In this document: positions 44,340-56,674 of the stretch, one piece after another | Numbering within the stretch: position 1 is the stretch's first letter | Layout of the letters: the number at the start of each line of letters is the position of its first letter | Source: Anaeramoeba flamelloides | Taxonomy: Eukaryota; Metamonada; Anaeramoebidae | DNA: 64,000 nt | Direction: 5' to 3' | Assembly: GCA_027625915.1 (NCBI GenBank) | Contig: JANTQA010000023.1 | Location: forward strand, 21,390,001 to 21,454,000 | The notes under the pieces: model-generated | The model's input: only the letters and a program-made list of their open reading frames with translations | Databases searched by the model: none | What the model was told of the DNA's origin: nothing | Made by a program: the position numbers and the translations under genes

Positions 44340-45240
44340 GAGTAATTATTTGCATAAGGATACAATTAAATCCGATATGCAACTTCATTTGGCCACTTTT
44401 AAGAAATGAATAATCATTTTTCAAAGATTTCATTTTTTCCAATGAAATTTTCAGTCAAAAAGATCTGATCCTTTTTTGTTGAGTTTTTGGATCAAAATTA
44501 GAAAAATAAAAATTTGCAAAAAAAAATTAATTTTGAGGAAATATCACTTTTAGTAATTTCTGAGAGTCTTTATGAACAAGTAACCTTGAAACTTTAATCT
44601 TATTTTAAAAATACAATAAAAATAAATCAAATGATGTATCCTTGAAGATCTAAAAAATTAGAACATTTATTTTATTCACAAATATTTATTAGATTTCTTG
44701 AAATTTAAAAGACTTGTCAATATATTTTTTTTTCAAATATCTAGAGTATAAACAAGGAACTGTTTGTATTAAAATCAGGTATTTGATAATATCTATATTT
44801 TTTTTTTGTATTAGAAATATGCATTTGAATTCTAATATTTATTGAAAAATCTTTAAAAAATGGAGAAATAATTGTAAAATCTATTTGATTAATTTAATCA
44901 TTGGGTTGTTAATGGTTTACTGAAATAATTAAGATTGAGTTTATAATTATTGATTATAAATAATCAAATTAAAAAGTATATCTTTAGATTGTAAGTTGAA
45001 TATTCAAGGTTTTAAAAAAGTTATTTGGGAGAATTTTTAATTCGATTGTTTGGTTCTTTTTCTCAGATTTTTTCATCCAATCCCGAGAAAAAATAGATTT
45101 GGTCTGTTCTTTGAATCAAAAAATTATATTTTTTACAAGTTTAAAATAATTATTGTATTTTTTTTTTGAAATTAAGTAGATTGTTTAAACTTGGTTATTT
45201 TAGAACTTAGTGGTTTTTTTTTAAAGTGTATTTTTGTTCA
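44340..45240. repeat. repeat block R2, copy 1
   Basis: It shares long collinear stretches with 46920-47720 (AAAAGATCTGATC, GAAATATCACTTTT, CCTTGAAACTTTAATCTTAT, CAGNTATNTGATAATAT) and shorter ones with 22570-23100 and 45840-46100. Non-coding. Confidence 0.65.
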
Positions 45241-45398
45241 CTTCCTTTACAGGCAATAAGATTTCAGTCTTCTTTCAAAGAAAATAATTTTTTTTAAATA
45301 ATTCAGAAATATGTTGGATTTTGAACTTTTCCAAAATGAGAAAAATGGATCAGACTTTTAAAAACAATAATTCATTTCTGAAAATAGCATTAAAAGTA

Positions 45399-45597
45399 CA
45401 GTCAGTTTCACTTTTAAGGCACAAAATTTCAACGAAATTTAAGGCACAAAAAAAATCTCAAATTAAGGCACAAAATTTGTAATAATTTTTTTTTACAATT
45501 TATTTTTATTAGAATTTGAATTTTGAGCTTTAATTTGAGATTTTTTTTGTGCCTTAAATTTCGTTGAAATTTTGTGCCTTAAAAGTGAAACTGACTG
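45399..45597. mobile_element. palindromic TA-flanked MITE, copy 3
   Basis: A 199-bp copy with TA flanks and nearly identical arms (CAGTCAGTTTCAC … GTGAAACTGACTG). It is one of the best-preserved members. Confidence 0.87.
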
Positions 45598-46279
45598 TAA
45601 GTTATGTATTGTAGTTATCAGATTTTTACTTTATTTTTCAATTTCAAGATACGGTAAAATTTTTTTTAATTTGCTATTGTGTTTACTTGAAGATTTTTTT
45701 ATGTTTACTATATCCTTAAATCTAGCATAATAAAAATTTGTGAGATTTAACAGCCACCAAACCTTGATAAAAACCTGAAATACGTTGAATTTCAATTGCA
45801 AATATTGTCATTAAAAGACTAATAAATTTTATTCATATTATTTTCCAGAGGTAACAGAGTAATTTATTACAAAAGGATACAATTAAAGCCCTATATGCAA
45901 CTTCAATTATCAACTTTAGAGAACAAGATCGTGAAATTTTTTTTCCAAAATCAATTAAATATTTACTAATTTTACACTTTTTAATAACTTCAATTTGAAT
46001 ATACATTATTAGTTAATAAAGGATCTTTGATCGAAAAATATTTTTTTATGATTTTTACTAATTTAAGTTGGAAAATCAAATTTTCAGTAATATTTTTTTT
46101 TAATTTAATAGTAAAAAATTTGAAATGTTTTTTGCTTCTAGATAAGAAGCCATTTTATTATATTTTAAAAGTATTTTAAATCTAAATAAAATCTTTCAAA
46201 TAGGGAATCAATTATTTTGACTATTAAATAATTATTTGTTCTTTTATTTTGAAAAAAATATCATTTATTTGATTTTCCG

Positions 46280-46545
46280 TTAGGTTTTCTTGAGTTTTCT
46301 GTTTATTTGGAAAATCAATAGATTTTCGTTAGGTTTTTTTTAATTTTTTGAAATAAACCGAAAATTTATTTAAAATTTTCAGTTTATTTCAAAAAAAAAA
46401 AAAAACCTAGAACACTTGACAAATAAAATTGAAAATTTCAATAAAAAGTGCCGTTAGATTTTCCAAAATTCAAAGAATTGAGTAAAATCTATTTGATTTT
46501 ACTTTATTCTTTTTAATTCTGGAAAACCTAGGCACTTGACTGACA
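46280..46545. repeat. modular repeat, copy 3
   Basis: It shares the GGAAAATCAATAGATTTTCG and CCTAGAACACTTGACAAAT words with the copies at 10.4 and 16.5 kb, in a shorter arrangement. Confidence 0.6.
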
Positions 46546-46919
46546 CTTTCAATATTTATCATCAGTTATTTTTTTTTGATGTTTGAGTTTTTTTAGATGA
46601 GTAAGAGTGTTTTCAAAATTATTAGTTATTGTCTCTTCAAAAAATATCCTAAAGTTCAGTTTAACGAAAAATCATTGTCACACCCATTTAAAAATTGTTA
46701 ACCTCAAAATAAACCATTTTTTCTTGACGAGATACTTTTATCAATTGTAGTACTATCAACAACAATAAATACAACAACCTCAAGATTTTTAAGAACTGGA
46801 ATGTCGATTATGTTTTGAGAAAAGTCAATTAACATGGATGAAATGATAATTGAAGTTGTAGTTTTGTGTAACTTTTTTTTCAATTTTATTTTTTTCATAC
46901 TAGTGAAATGAATTCTTTT

Positions 46920-47720
46920 TTTTTTCAAAAATTTCATTTTCATCAATTAATTTACAGTTAAAAAGATCTGATCTTTTTTGTTTGGGTTTCGGGGCCAATT
47001 TAAAAAAAGAAAAATTCTGCAAAGATTTTTATTTTGAAGAAATATCACTTTTGTAATTTATGAGAGTCTGTATATTCAAATAACCTTGAAACTTTAATCT
47101 TATTTTAAAAATACAATAAAAATTAATCGACTATTGAAAACTGAAGATCTAAAAAATTATATTTTTAATCATTTATTATATATTTATTAAATTTTTAAAA
47201 TTTAATAGTTTAGAAATTTTCTTTTTCAAATATTAAGAGTATAAACAATGAATTATTATTATTTAAATCAGTTATCTGATAATATATTATTTTTTTAGAA
47301 GAATTATTAATTCGAATTCTTTTTTATACATTTGAAAATATTTAAAAATTGAGAAATGATATAAAAGTTTATTAATATGTTTAATCTTTATACTATTAAT
47401 AACCCACTGAAAAAATTAATTTTGAATTGCTAATTATTGATTTAAAACATTCAAATTAAAAGTATTTATTTAAAAATTCACTGAAATTTTACAGGTTTTT
47501 AAAAAATTATTTTGGTAGAATTTTTGATCGTTTGGTTTTTTTTTTCTCCATTCTTTTTTTATTCAAAAAAATTGATAAAATTGATAAAATCTGTTCTTTG
47601 AATCAAATAATTATATTTTTTCAATTTTAAAATAATTTTTGGAATTTTTTTGAAATTAAGTGGATTTTTTTACTGGACTATTTCAGAACTTAGTGGGAGG
47701 AAATTATTAAATTTCAAATT
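46920..47720. repeat. repeat block R2, copy 2
   Basis: Second copy of the block at 44440-45240, about 2.4 kb away in the same orientation, with many substitutions and small indels; an old duplication or two insertions of one element. Confidence 0.65.
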
Positions 47721-48157
47721 TGATAAAATTCTCAGTTTATTCAAAATAGTTAATTCTATTGAAATGTATTGGTTGTGGGCATTTTAAACATCCTTTAGTG
47801 GTTTCTTAAGGTATGTTAGAATGTGTTTGGGTGGTTTGGATGATATACTAGGAAATTTTGACAAGGATTTTGAAAAAAAAAGAACTATTAAGAGATCAAT
47901 TAGACCTTTGAAACTTATTTTATGAAACAAAAAATTTACACTTAACTTTTTGTGTTAAAATTGGGGTTCGAACAAAATTTTAAAAATATTTAGTATTGAT
48001 GATTTCAAGATTTTGAATTTTCAACAATTTAAGTAATAAAATACTAACAATCACAAAATAATCTTTTTGATTTTTCCTCCCATAATTTAAAAAAAACATT
48101 TAAACCCCATTAAAAACTTTCCTACAAATAATAATAATCAAGAAACTCTTCAAAATA

Positions 48158-48353
48158 CAGTCAGTTCCACTTTTAAGGCACAAACTTTCAACGAAATTTA
48201 AGGCACAAAAAAATTCTCAAATTAAGGCACAAAATTTGTAATTTTTTATTTACAATTTATTTTACTAGAATCTGAATTTTGTACCTTAATTTGAGATTTT
48301 TATTGTGCCTTAAATTCCTTTAAAAGTTTGTGCCTTAAAAGTGGAACTGACTG
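48158..48353. mobile_element. palindromic TA-flanked MITE, copy 4
   Basis: A 196-bp copy with TA flanks. Both arms carry the same T-to-C change (CAGTTCCAC at the left, GTGGAACTG at the right), a compensated difference from the other copies that keeps the hairpin intact. Confidence 0.87.
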
Positions 48354-48479
48354 TAAGTCGAAACACAAATTACAAAAAAAAAATACAAGATCTTAAAAAG
48401 ATTTCATTTTATTTTCAAAAATGACTACTCCCTTAACTGCTTTTTAATTCCGAGAATTCAACCCATTTATTTTAATTTT

Positions 48480-49060
48480 TGAAATAGTTTTCTTTGTTTT
48501 TTTGGTTTGGTTTGATGAAAATATTTGAAAATAAAATTTTGAAAGGAAATTTGTTTTCAAATGTTTGGTAAAATTATAATAAATAGTAATGGTGTGAAAA
48601 ATTCAAGGTAATAAATTGTTTGGATTCATAAAAATTAAGAAGATAAAGAAAACAAATCTTCAAAAATAGACTTTGATCGATTTTTTTTTCATTTTTAATT
48701 TCAAAAAACTTTATCCTTGTAAAGGTTATCTTTCGTGTTTGGTCATCTAAAAGAAAATATTTGTTTCAAATACACACTTTCTCAGGGTGTGTTTTTTGAT
48801 TTATTCTTGGACTAATTTCACCCATTCGCATAAACACATTTCTAGATCCAAAACATAATTTAATAAAACTAAAAATTTAATCAAAAAAAAAAATTAAAGA
48901 TTCGACTCTGATTTACTTTGGGTTAGCTTTCTTAACACAAGAAGAGTAGTGAAGGGTATTTTGGTTTCAAAGTTTCAATATCCAATTAAAATCTCCAAGA
49001 ATATTTTTCAGTAAGGTTGTTGCAACTAAAATTTTTCAAAATGGTAAAATGCACCCACTT
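48480..49060. repeat. interspersed repeat block R1, partial copy 3
   Basis: It covers only the right half of the block (GATCGATTTTTTTTTC, ACATTTCTAGATCCAAAA, AAATGGTAAAATGCACCCAC). Confidence 0.6.
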
Positions 49061-50262
49061 CATAAAAAACTAATTTTTTATATTCTTTTTTAAAAACATT
49101 CTAATTTTCTTCATATTTTCTTATATTTGAATTTAATTTCTCAATTTTCTTTAAATTTAAAAATAATAGATGGAAATTAGGCCATAAATATGTAGTACAT
49201 TTAATTTCCTTTTTTAAATCTGGATCATTATTATAATATATATATATATATGATAACCCCAATTCAAAATTTTTAACACACCAAAATTCGATTTGTGAAA
49301 AAAAAAACTTATTTAACCAATTCCCAAAGAAATACCAAATTAGAACCATTCGCTAATTGGAATGTTAACACTTGTTTATACATTACAATACTCACAAAAC
49401 AAAAAATAAATAATTATTAATACTAATAAATCAAGGGTGTGTTAAAAATTTTGGAGAGAGCAAAACAAAAAAATACCAATGCTAAATATGTTTAAATTCT
49501 ATTAGGAATATTGATCGATCAAATGGCCAGGTACTACCAATTAATTTTATTTGAGTTCTTCTATTTGGAACAACTCAACTTAAGCACAATATCAACCATT
49601 GAAAAAAATTATTGATCGAACGAAACAAGTTACGTAATTCAAAAAATGAAATGAAAAAAAACTAAAAGATGAAAAAATAATTTCCATATTTTTCAAAAAT
49701 CAAAATTATCGGCAATTTGAATGAAATTGTATTGTTGTGATTCTTTGGAAAATTTCAGTTGTTTGGAAAATTTTGAATTTTAGTTTATATTAAAAAAGTT
49801 AATATTTTTTCAACAAAATTTATTTAAAAGATAAAAAATATTGATAAAGTTCTATTTTTTTTACATTTTAAATCCTTCTGCTTAAATAAAAAAAGTTTTT
49901 TAGCTATCTTTTATTTTTACCTTTTTAACTTGTTTTTCTTTTATCATATTTTTGAATCACTTAATTCTTCAAGACGGTAATACTTCCTTCTCAAATCTTG
50001 AAATTTTACTACATTATTCTGAAATTCATAAATCCTATATGGAATTAAATTGAAAAAATCTAAATTTAATTTAATTGAAATTTTACTAAATTAGTCTGAA
50101 ATAATTAAATCCTTTTTTTAATAAATAAATGGGTTTTAAATATTAAAATGGAATTCAAAAATGTTGTTCAATATAAAACGATTCAAAATTTTGTATCCGT
50201 TTTTAGAACGAAATATATGTGTTTTAATGGGTTGAAATGGAATTCAATAATCTTGCGATTTT

Positions 50263-51029
50263 GGTAGTGCGTGTTTAGTGTCTCCCTAGATTTCTCTATA
50301 ATTAAAATGTGTTGAAATTAGGTGTAAATAATATTTTTACACTCTGGCTATAAAAGTTCTGAAAAATCTAGTATAAATCTTATTGTACAATAAATTATTA
50401 CATTTTTTACTAATGATCTCAATTAAAAATATAAAATATGAGAAAAGTTTTTTTAATTCCTTTTCCAAACCAAGAAATAGAAATTCAAAACAATAGTATT
50501 CTGTTATTTAAAAATTTATATTTAGAACTTCCAAAAGTAAATATTTTTATTTAATTTTTTAATTTCAAAGATTAACTCTGTAATTAACAACATAAAAACC
50601 CAAAGACTGATTTGTTTTGTTTTGTTTTTGATAATACCTAAAATTAACATCAATATATTTTCATGATTTGAGAAATAATTTTGTCAAAAAAATATATTGG
50701 TTAATTTTTTGGTATTTTAAAACAAATAAGAATTTTCAGTAATTACTCAACATTTGTAATAAATTTAAGAAAGATATTTTGCAACTTGGTAATCTGAAAA
50801 TTGATAACTAAACATTTAAATTTGTGGTGAAATGTATATTTTTTTCTGAAATTGTTTGGGTTTTATATTAATACGGGGATTATTTTTAATTGATAAGATC
50901 AAAATATTACAACTTAACTGATCAATTTTTTAGAGTGCTTTGAACTCTGTAGCACACTAGTGTGGTTATACCTAATAATAATTTAAATAAGATCTTAAAC
51001 TTCTCCTTTGAAAAACCTAACCCTGTAAT
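50263..51029. mobile_element. TTAA-type element (GGGATTA family), diverged copy
   Basis: It is alignable over its length to 43153-43906 (CTCCCTAGATTTCTCTATAA, GTGTTGAAATTAGGTGTAA, TTCTCCTTTG), but its termini are mutated (CTAACCCTG at the right). It is followed directly by a truncated R1 block. Confidence 0.65.
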
Positions 51030-51720
51030 TGTGTAAATACATTTTACAAATTTTGAGAACCATAATTTCTGAAAAATTAATAGACTAAAATCATTTTTAT
51101 GAGCGAAAAAAGTTATATTTTAATAAAAATGAGATCAAAATATTTTCTATGATATCATTATATCAAAATATCAATGAAAAATTAAAAGTAAAAAAAGGAA
51201 AAAATTATCCCAGAAAAAATAAAAAAAAACACCATTTATTTATTGTTCTTATATAATAAATTTGATACGATTACTTCTACATTATTTGATTTTATTATTC
51301 ATTCTTGACCGAAAACTTGTATATATTAATTATTATTATGAACATAATTAAATATAATTTTAAACATATATCCGAAATGAACTTTAATTCCATATTTTCA
51401 TTTAATTCATCGGTTTTCAATTTGATTTAAAAAATTGGAATTTCGTTTAAAATACTACTTAGTATATTGCTTAAGTATATTTTTAAATATAAATCAGAAT
51501 ATATGTGAAAGAAGAGATAAAAAAAAAAAATACAGACAATTTATCTCAATCTGTTTCAAAAATTCAGAATATTTTTTTGAATCAATATTTTTTTTTAAAA
51601 AAATCAGAAAAAAACAATTGAAATTGGTATTATTTTACCTTTACTTTAATTTACAAACTTTCTATTCATTTTTTAGTAGTCATTGGATTGAAATTAAAAT
51701 TAATATAAAGCTGAAAATTG
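51030..51720. repeat. interspersed repeat block R1, left-half copy 4
   Basis: It begins AAATACATTTTACAAATTTT, directly after the GGGATTA-family copy, and follows the 55-kb copy for about 400 bp before losing similarity. The frame at 51435-51737 falls in this repeat and is not considered a gene. Confidence 0.55.
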
Positions 51721-52131
51721 ATAAATTAAGAACCTAAAAAAATATTACCAAATCTAATACAAGATAAGATTTTTGACAATTTTGGGAATTGTAATACTGG
51801 GGGATTACATTCTTTGTCAAGAAAAAAAATAATAAAAAAATTTAATTTATTTTTCTTGTATTTTCCAATCTAAATATTATAAAGTGACAATATGCTAACA
51901 GTTAAAAATATTTTATTGAAAAAAATAAGGAAGATTTCAACCTTAATTATCGAAGAGTTTTTATGTGAAAAAAAATATTTCGAGTCCTTTTTATTTTGAT
52001 ATCTGCTCATTATAAAAAAAATTTTTTAAACTATATATCATATTAACTTCAAAAATTTTCAAAGAACCCTTGATATGATTTTGAAGATATAATAACTAAA
52101 ACACAACAAAACAATTTTTTTTTGAATAATG

Positions 52132-52162
<31 letters not shown>

Positions 52163-53427
52163 TACCAAAACAATAAAATAGTTTTTAAGTATTTATTTTA
52201 TTAGTATTAAGAAAAATAAAAAATGATTTGAAACAAAGAAAATTAGTTTATGGTATAAAAAATAAGTCAAAGATTTAACAAGTACTTGTTGAAATGTTCA
52301 AATATAATTTCTCTATTTTTATAAAATTATTGTACTTTTTTTGGTATTTTCACAACCGCAAGTTTCAGTATATTTGCGATAAGACTTGTAACTAAGCTTC
52401 AATTTAGTTTCAAGATTAATAATACAGAGAATTATTTTCCCCACATAAAAATTCCACCTTTTTTTAAAAGGTCAAATCTGATTCATTATCTTTGTTTTTC
52501 AGAACTAATTAATTATAATACTATATTTTTGGCTCATTTTCTTCTCTTCTCTGAAGGTTTAAAAATTACATATTCAAGAATAGAATTTTTTTTTTTATTT
52601 TTCATTCATTTCATTTTTGTTTTTGGTATTTTCATTATGATCTTTTAATAATTATCTTGTTGGTACTTATTGATAACCCCTTTTTTGTATGTAAGATCCT
52701 ATCCACATATTAAAACATTTATAAATAATTTTTCAGTTAAATAAAAAACAATTTATTCCTTCAAGAAATAAAATAAAATAAAATAAAAAAATGATTGTAA
52801 CCAAGCCATATTTCAAAAAATTGTAAATAATTTAAATTCTCAATGAATCTAAAAAAATTGTTGATGATCTTTTTTATATCTCTAAAAATAGTCTCAAATT
52901 TTGGATATAGACAAAGAACATTTTTTTAAAATGAAATAAAAAAATAAAATTATTTTAATAATGTAAACTGTAGTCACTTGTCCCTTAATCATTCAACAAA
53001 AACAGAATAATACATTAACTCGAATGTTTAACCAATTTTTGATTACCAACTTTTTTAGAATTTTTGAAAACTCATAATTAAACCGAAAAAAAATTAAAAT
53101 CTCCATTTAAATACCAACTCATTTGTGATTATACTACAACGGGTACATATGCTTTTATACCCAAAATTCAACTTTTGGAAACTAATTGTTAAAAAAAAAT
53201 TATTTTAATACAACCTTAAAATTATAATATCAAGTTATAGATAAATTAAATGAAAACCACAATAACAAGGCTTCGTAAGATATACAAGATAACATTTTTT
53301 CCCATTTCAAGTAATGGAATCCTCAAATCTTCTTAAATTGATAAATTTTGAAAAAAAATGATTTAGAGGATCTATCTTTGGTTATTTTCAGAACAACACT
53401 ATTACTTATTTTTCACAAAATTTTTAC

Positions 53428-53511
53428 GCAGACTTTTGAAAGATAAATCTCGCAATCTTGTTTCCACAAAATCAACGAGTACAATAATTTAGAAGGAAAA
53501 AAAGGATACAT
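53428..53511 (-). CDS. candidate first exon of a gene divergent from PSME4
   Basis: ATG at 53511 opens a 28-codon frame (MYPFFPSKLLYSLILWKQDC …) ending in phase 0 at the donor GTAAAAATTTTG, similar to the donor used at 5771. It lies 120 bp from the PSME4 ATG in the opposite orientation. No downstream exon was found in the repeat-rich DNA to the left, so this is tentative. Confidence 0.25.
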
Positions 53512-53631
53512 TTATTAAAATTTACCTTAACCAAAAGATTATACTCTTCCCAATTACTCACCCAAAATTTAATTATTTTTTTGATTTTTTTTTCATTCAA
53601 TTTTTTTCTGTCTTTTTTGAAAAAACTTGAA

Positions 53632-56600
53632 ATGCAAAATCTCATTCAATTTTTACCCTATTACAACTTAATCAAGGAAGAACAAACAAAAAATATCGAA
53701 AACATAAAAAATGGTCTCTATATTTGTTTGGCTCTCAAAGACATACCTGATGGAATATTATTTTGGTGCTATGAACTCTCCAAGTAAATGACTAAACCTT
53801 TTTTTTTTTTTTTTATTATTAGTCGCCCAAGTACATTATAAATACATAACAAACAAAAACAAAAACAAAAACAAATAAATCCAAAATCTTTCACGTAATC
53901 ACAAAACGTAACTTATTAACTTTCAAAAGTATAATAAGTTTAGGCTATAAACTAACTAATGAAGAAAGGGAATTCTTTACCAAAATCCTTTTTGAATTTA
54001 TAAAGATCCCCAGCACTAGTGAATCAGTGGTTGCGAATTGTTGTTCATTAATGGACTTGTTAATTAAAAAAAAGAAAAATGATTTAGATTTAGAAATTGA
54101 TTGGTGGGTCTTGTATCAAATTTTAAAAAAAAATTATTTTGCTCAAAATCGAATGCCTCGCATCCCTACTTTCCAGAACCATGGAGTATATGTTGTTAGA
54201 TTTGGTTTGTTTTTCAATTTCTCTTCTGAAATAATCTTTTTTAATGTTTTTCTTTTTCTTTTTCTTTTTCTTTTTCTTTTTTTATGTTTGTTTGATTTTC
54301 TTTTTTTTTATTTTTGGGTTTCTTATTTTTTTGCTTTTTTCTTGAACGCCTTTCTTTTAATTTCTTAATAGTTAAATCTTCAATAAGGTATTTTTCACCA
54401 AACGCTGAAAAAGAAATATGGGAAGAGCTTTCACCTGGCTTATTTCTTAATGGCACTAATTTATTTGAAACAGCTTATTTCCTAAACCTTTTTCTACCAA
54501 CATGGAATTTAAAAAAGGTTCCTATTTGGTTTGATCAGTTGATATCGGTTTGGAATTGGATCGGTAAGTATCTTTTTTGAATTCTCAAAACCAAATAACA
54601 TAAATTTTTAAAAAAAACAATTTCCTTGTTGTCCAAAGCCAAAAAACCAGATCTTTAATTTTATAACATTCTATTCAATTAAAAATTACAAATTAAGGAA
54701 AGTCATTATTTTTATTTATTCTTTGATAATCTAATTTGTAAAAAAATTATTCAGAGTTTCAAAAAAGAAATTAAAAAACAAAAGCCTCAATTTCTTGAAA
54801 AATTATAGTTTATTTGAATTAAATTCTTAGAACTGAAGCAAACTATTCATAAACAAACAACTAAAATTCAAAAAATTCAGGGGCTTGAAAGTTTTCGAGT
54901 TTAGTATTGAAAAAAATACCAGACATGAAAAAAATACCTGACAGGATTTTTGATTGTTATTATTTGGGAAATTGTTTTGTAATTGCTTAATAATTTCTTA
55001 TATTTAAGGGGGCAAGTACATTTTACAAATTTTGAGTGCCACCATTTAAGCGAAACTGAATCATTCAAATTATTTCATTTACCGAATACATTAATATTTT
55101 AATAAATATGAGTCAGATATTATAGTATAATATATTTTCTTACCAATTAAAAAAAACGAAATCAAAATAACTATAAAAATGTATCAAGAAAAAATAAATA
55201 AAAAACATTTATTGATTGATCTTATTTATTAAATTTGATACAATTACCCCCTCTTTTACTTGATTTTATTTTTGTTTGTCATTCTGAATGGAAAAACTTT
55301 TTATTGGAAATTTTTTGATTTACAAATTACTTCTGATTTCTAAATATTTTTTCGAAATGAATTTAAAAATCCTATTTTTATTTAATTAATCTAATTCTAG
55401 TTTTAGTTCAGAAAATAGGTTTTTTTTAGATTTTTTTGTAATAAAGATTTTATTGGATGGATTTGTTTGATTTGAGAATTATTTATTTTCCATTAAAATG
55501 AGAACTCAAAATAATTCTGAATCTGGTTGAAATTTTTTCTCAATTTTTCTTTTTCTTTGGGTTGAATGTTTTGTAACTGTTTTTTTTTGATTTTGAGAAT
55601 TTATTCCACTTTCTCTTTAATCTTTGAAACTGTATCCTTTGTTTTGACATAGTTTGATAGAAATATTTGAAAAAAGAATTTTGAAAACAAATTTGTAATA
55701 AAAAGCATTTTGTAAAATAATAATCAATATTAAAGGGGTGAGAAAGCCAAGGTTAGAAATTAATTGGATTTATCCAAATAAAGAAGATAAAGAAAACAAA
55801 TCTTCTAAAAAAATAGGCTTTGATCGAATTTTTTTTTTTAATTCTTTATTTCAACAAATCATCTGGAAAGGTGATCTTTCTTGTTTGATCTTCTAAAAGA
55901 ACAGATTTGTTTAAAATGAACACCTTTTTGGTGTCTATTTTTTTGGTTTACTCTTTGGTTAATTTCAAACATTCTATAAACATATATCTTGATCCAAAAC
56001 CAGATTAAATAAAACCAAAAATTTAATCAAAAAAAATCGAAAAATGAAAGATTCAACTCTGAATTACTTTGTGTTCTTTTCTCAAATAGAGTAGTGAATG
56101 GCATTTTGGTTTCAAAGTTTCAATATCCCATGACACTCAAAAAATCATTTTCCAGTAATGTTGTTCCAATTAAAATTTTTAAAAATGGGAAAATGTAACT
56201 ACTTCCTTAAGAATCAAACCTTTTAAAATTATAACTCTTCAACTTATTGGAATGATGATTAATTAAATTACACTTGTTTTAAAACAATATTTAATCAATC
56301 AAAAAACTAGAATAAAAATATATCATTTTCCAAATTCATAGCAAACCTCTATCAAACTCTATTTTTTTTCAAAATAAGTAGATCTACTTATGGTTATCAA
56401 ACAATTAAATGATTATTCTATAGATACCGATGCTTTTGTGAACTTTAGGTAGGTTTATTACTAATCTTATAAAAAAATTGGTTATTTATTAACAGGTATT
56501 TGATTTTAATATCTTCCAATTATACAATAATTTTACGAATATTAACAATTAATAAAGATATTGCCAATTATTTTCACGTCAGTGATTTTTTTAATACTAT

Positions 56601-56642
56601 AATTCGAAATTAATTTTTATTCAACAAGATTCATAACCCAAC

Positions 56643-56674
<32 letters not shown>

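Larger units (their letters stand above)
42727..53427. other. 10.7-kb repeat-dense stretch without a confident gene
   Basis: It contains nested TTAA-type elements (42978-44294 with 43153-43906 inside), two MITEs, a duplicated 0.8-kb block (44440-45240 and 46930-47720), a modular repeat, partial R1 blocks and another GGGATTA-family copy (50263-51029). A 50-codon minus frame at about 52327-52480 reads as ordinary protein (LKLSYKSYRKYTETCGCENT) but has no support beyond composition. The frame at 46704-46946 is likewise unsupported. Confidence 0.6.
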
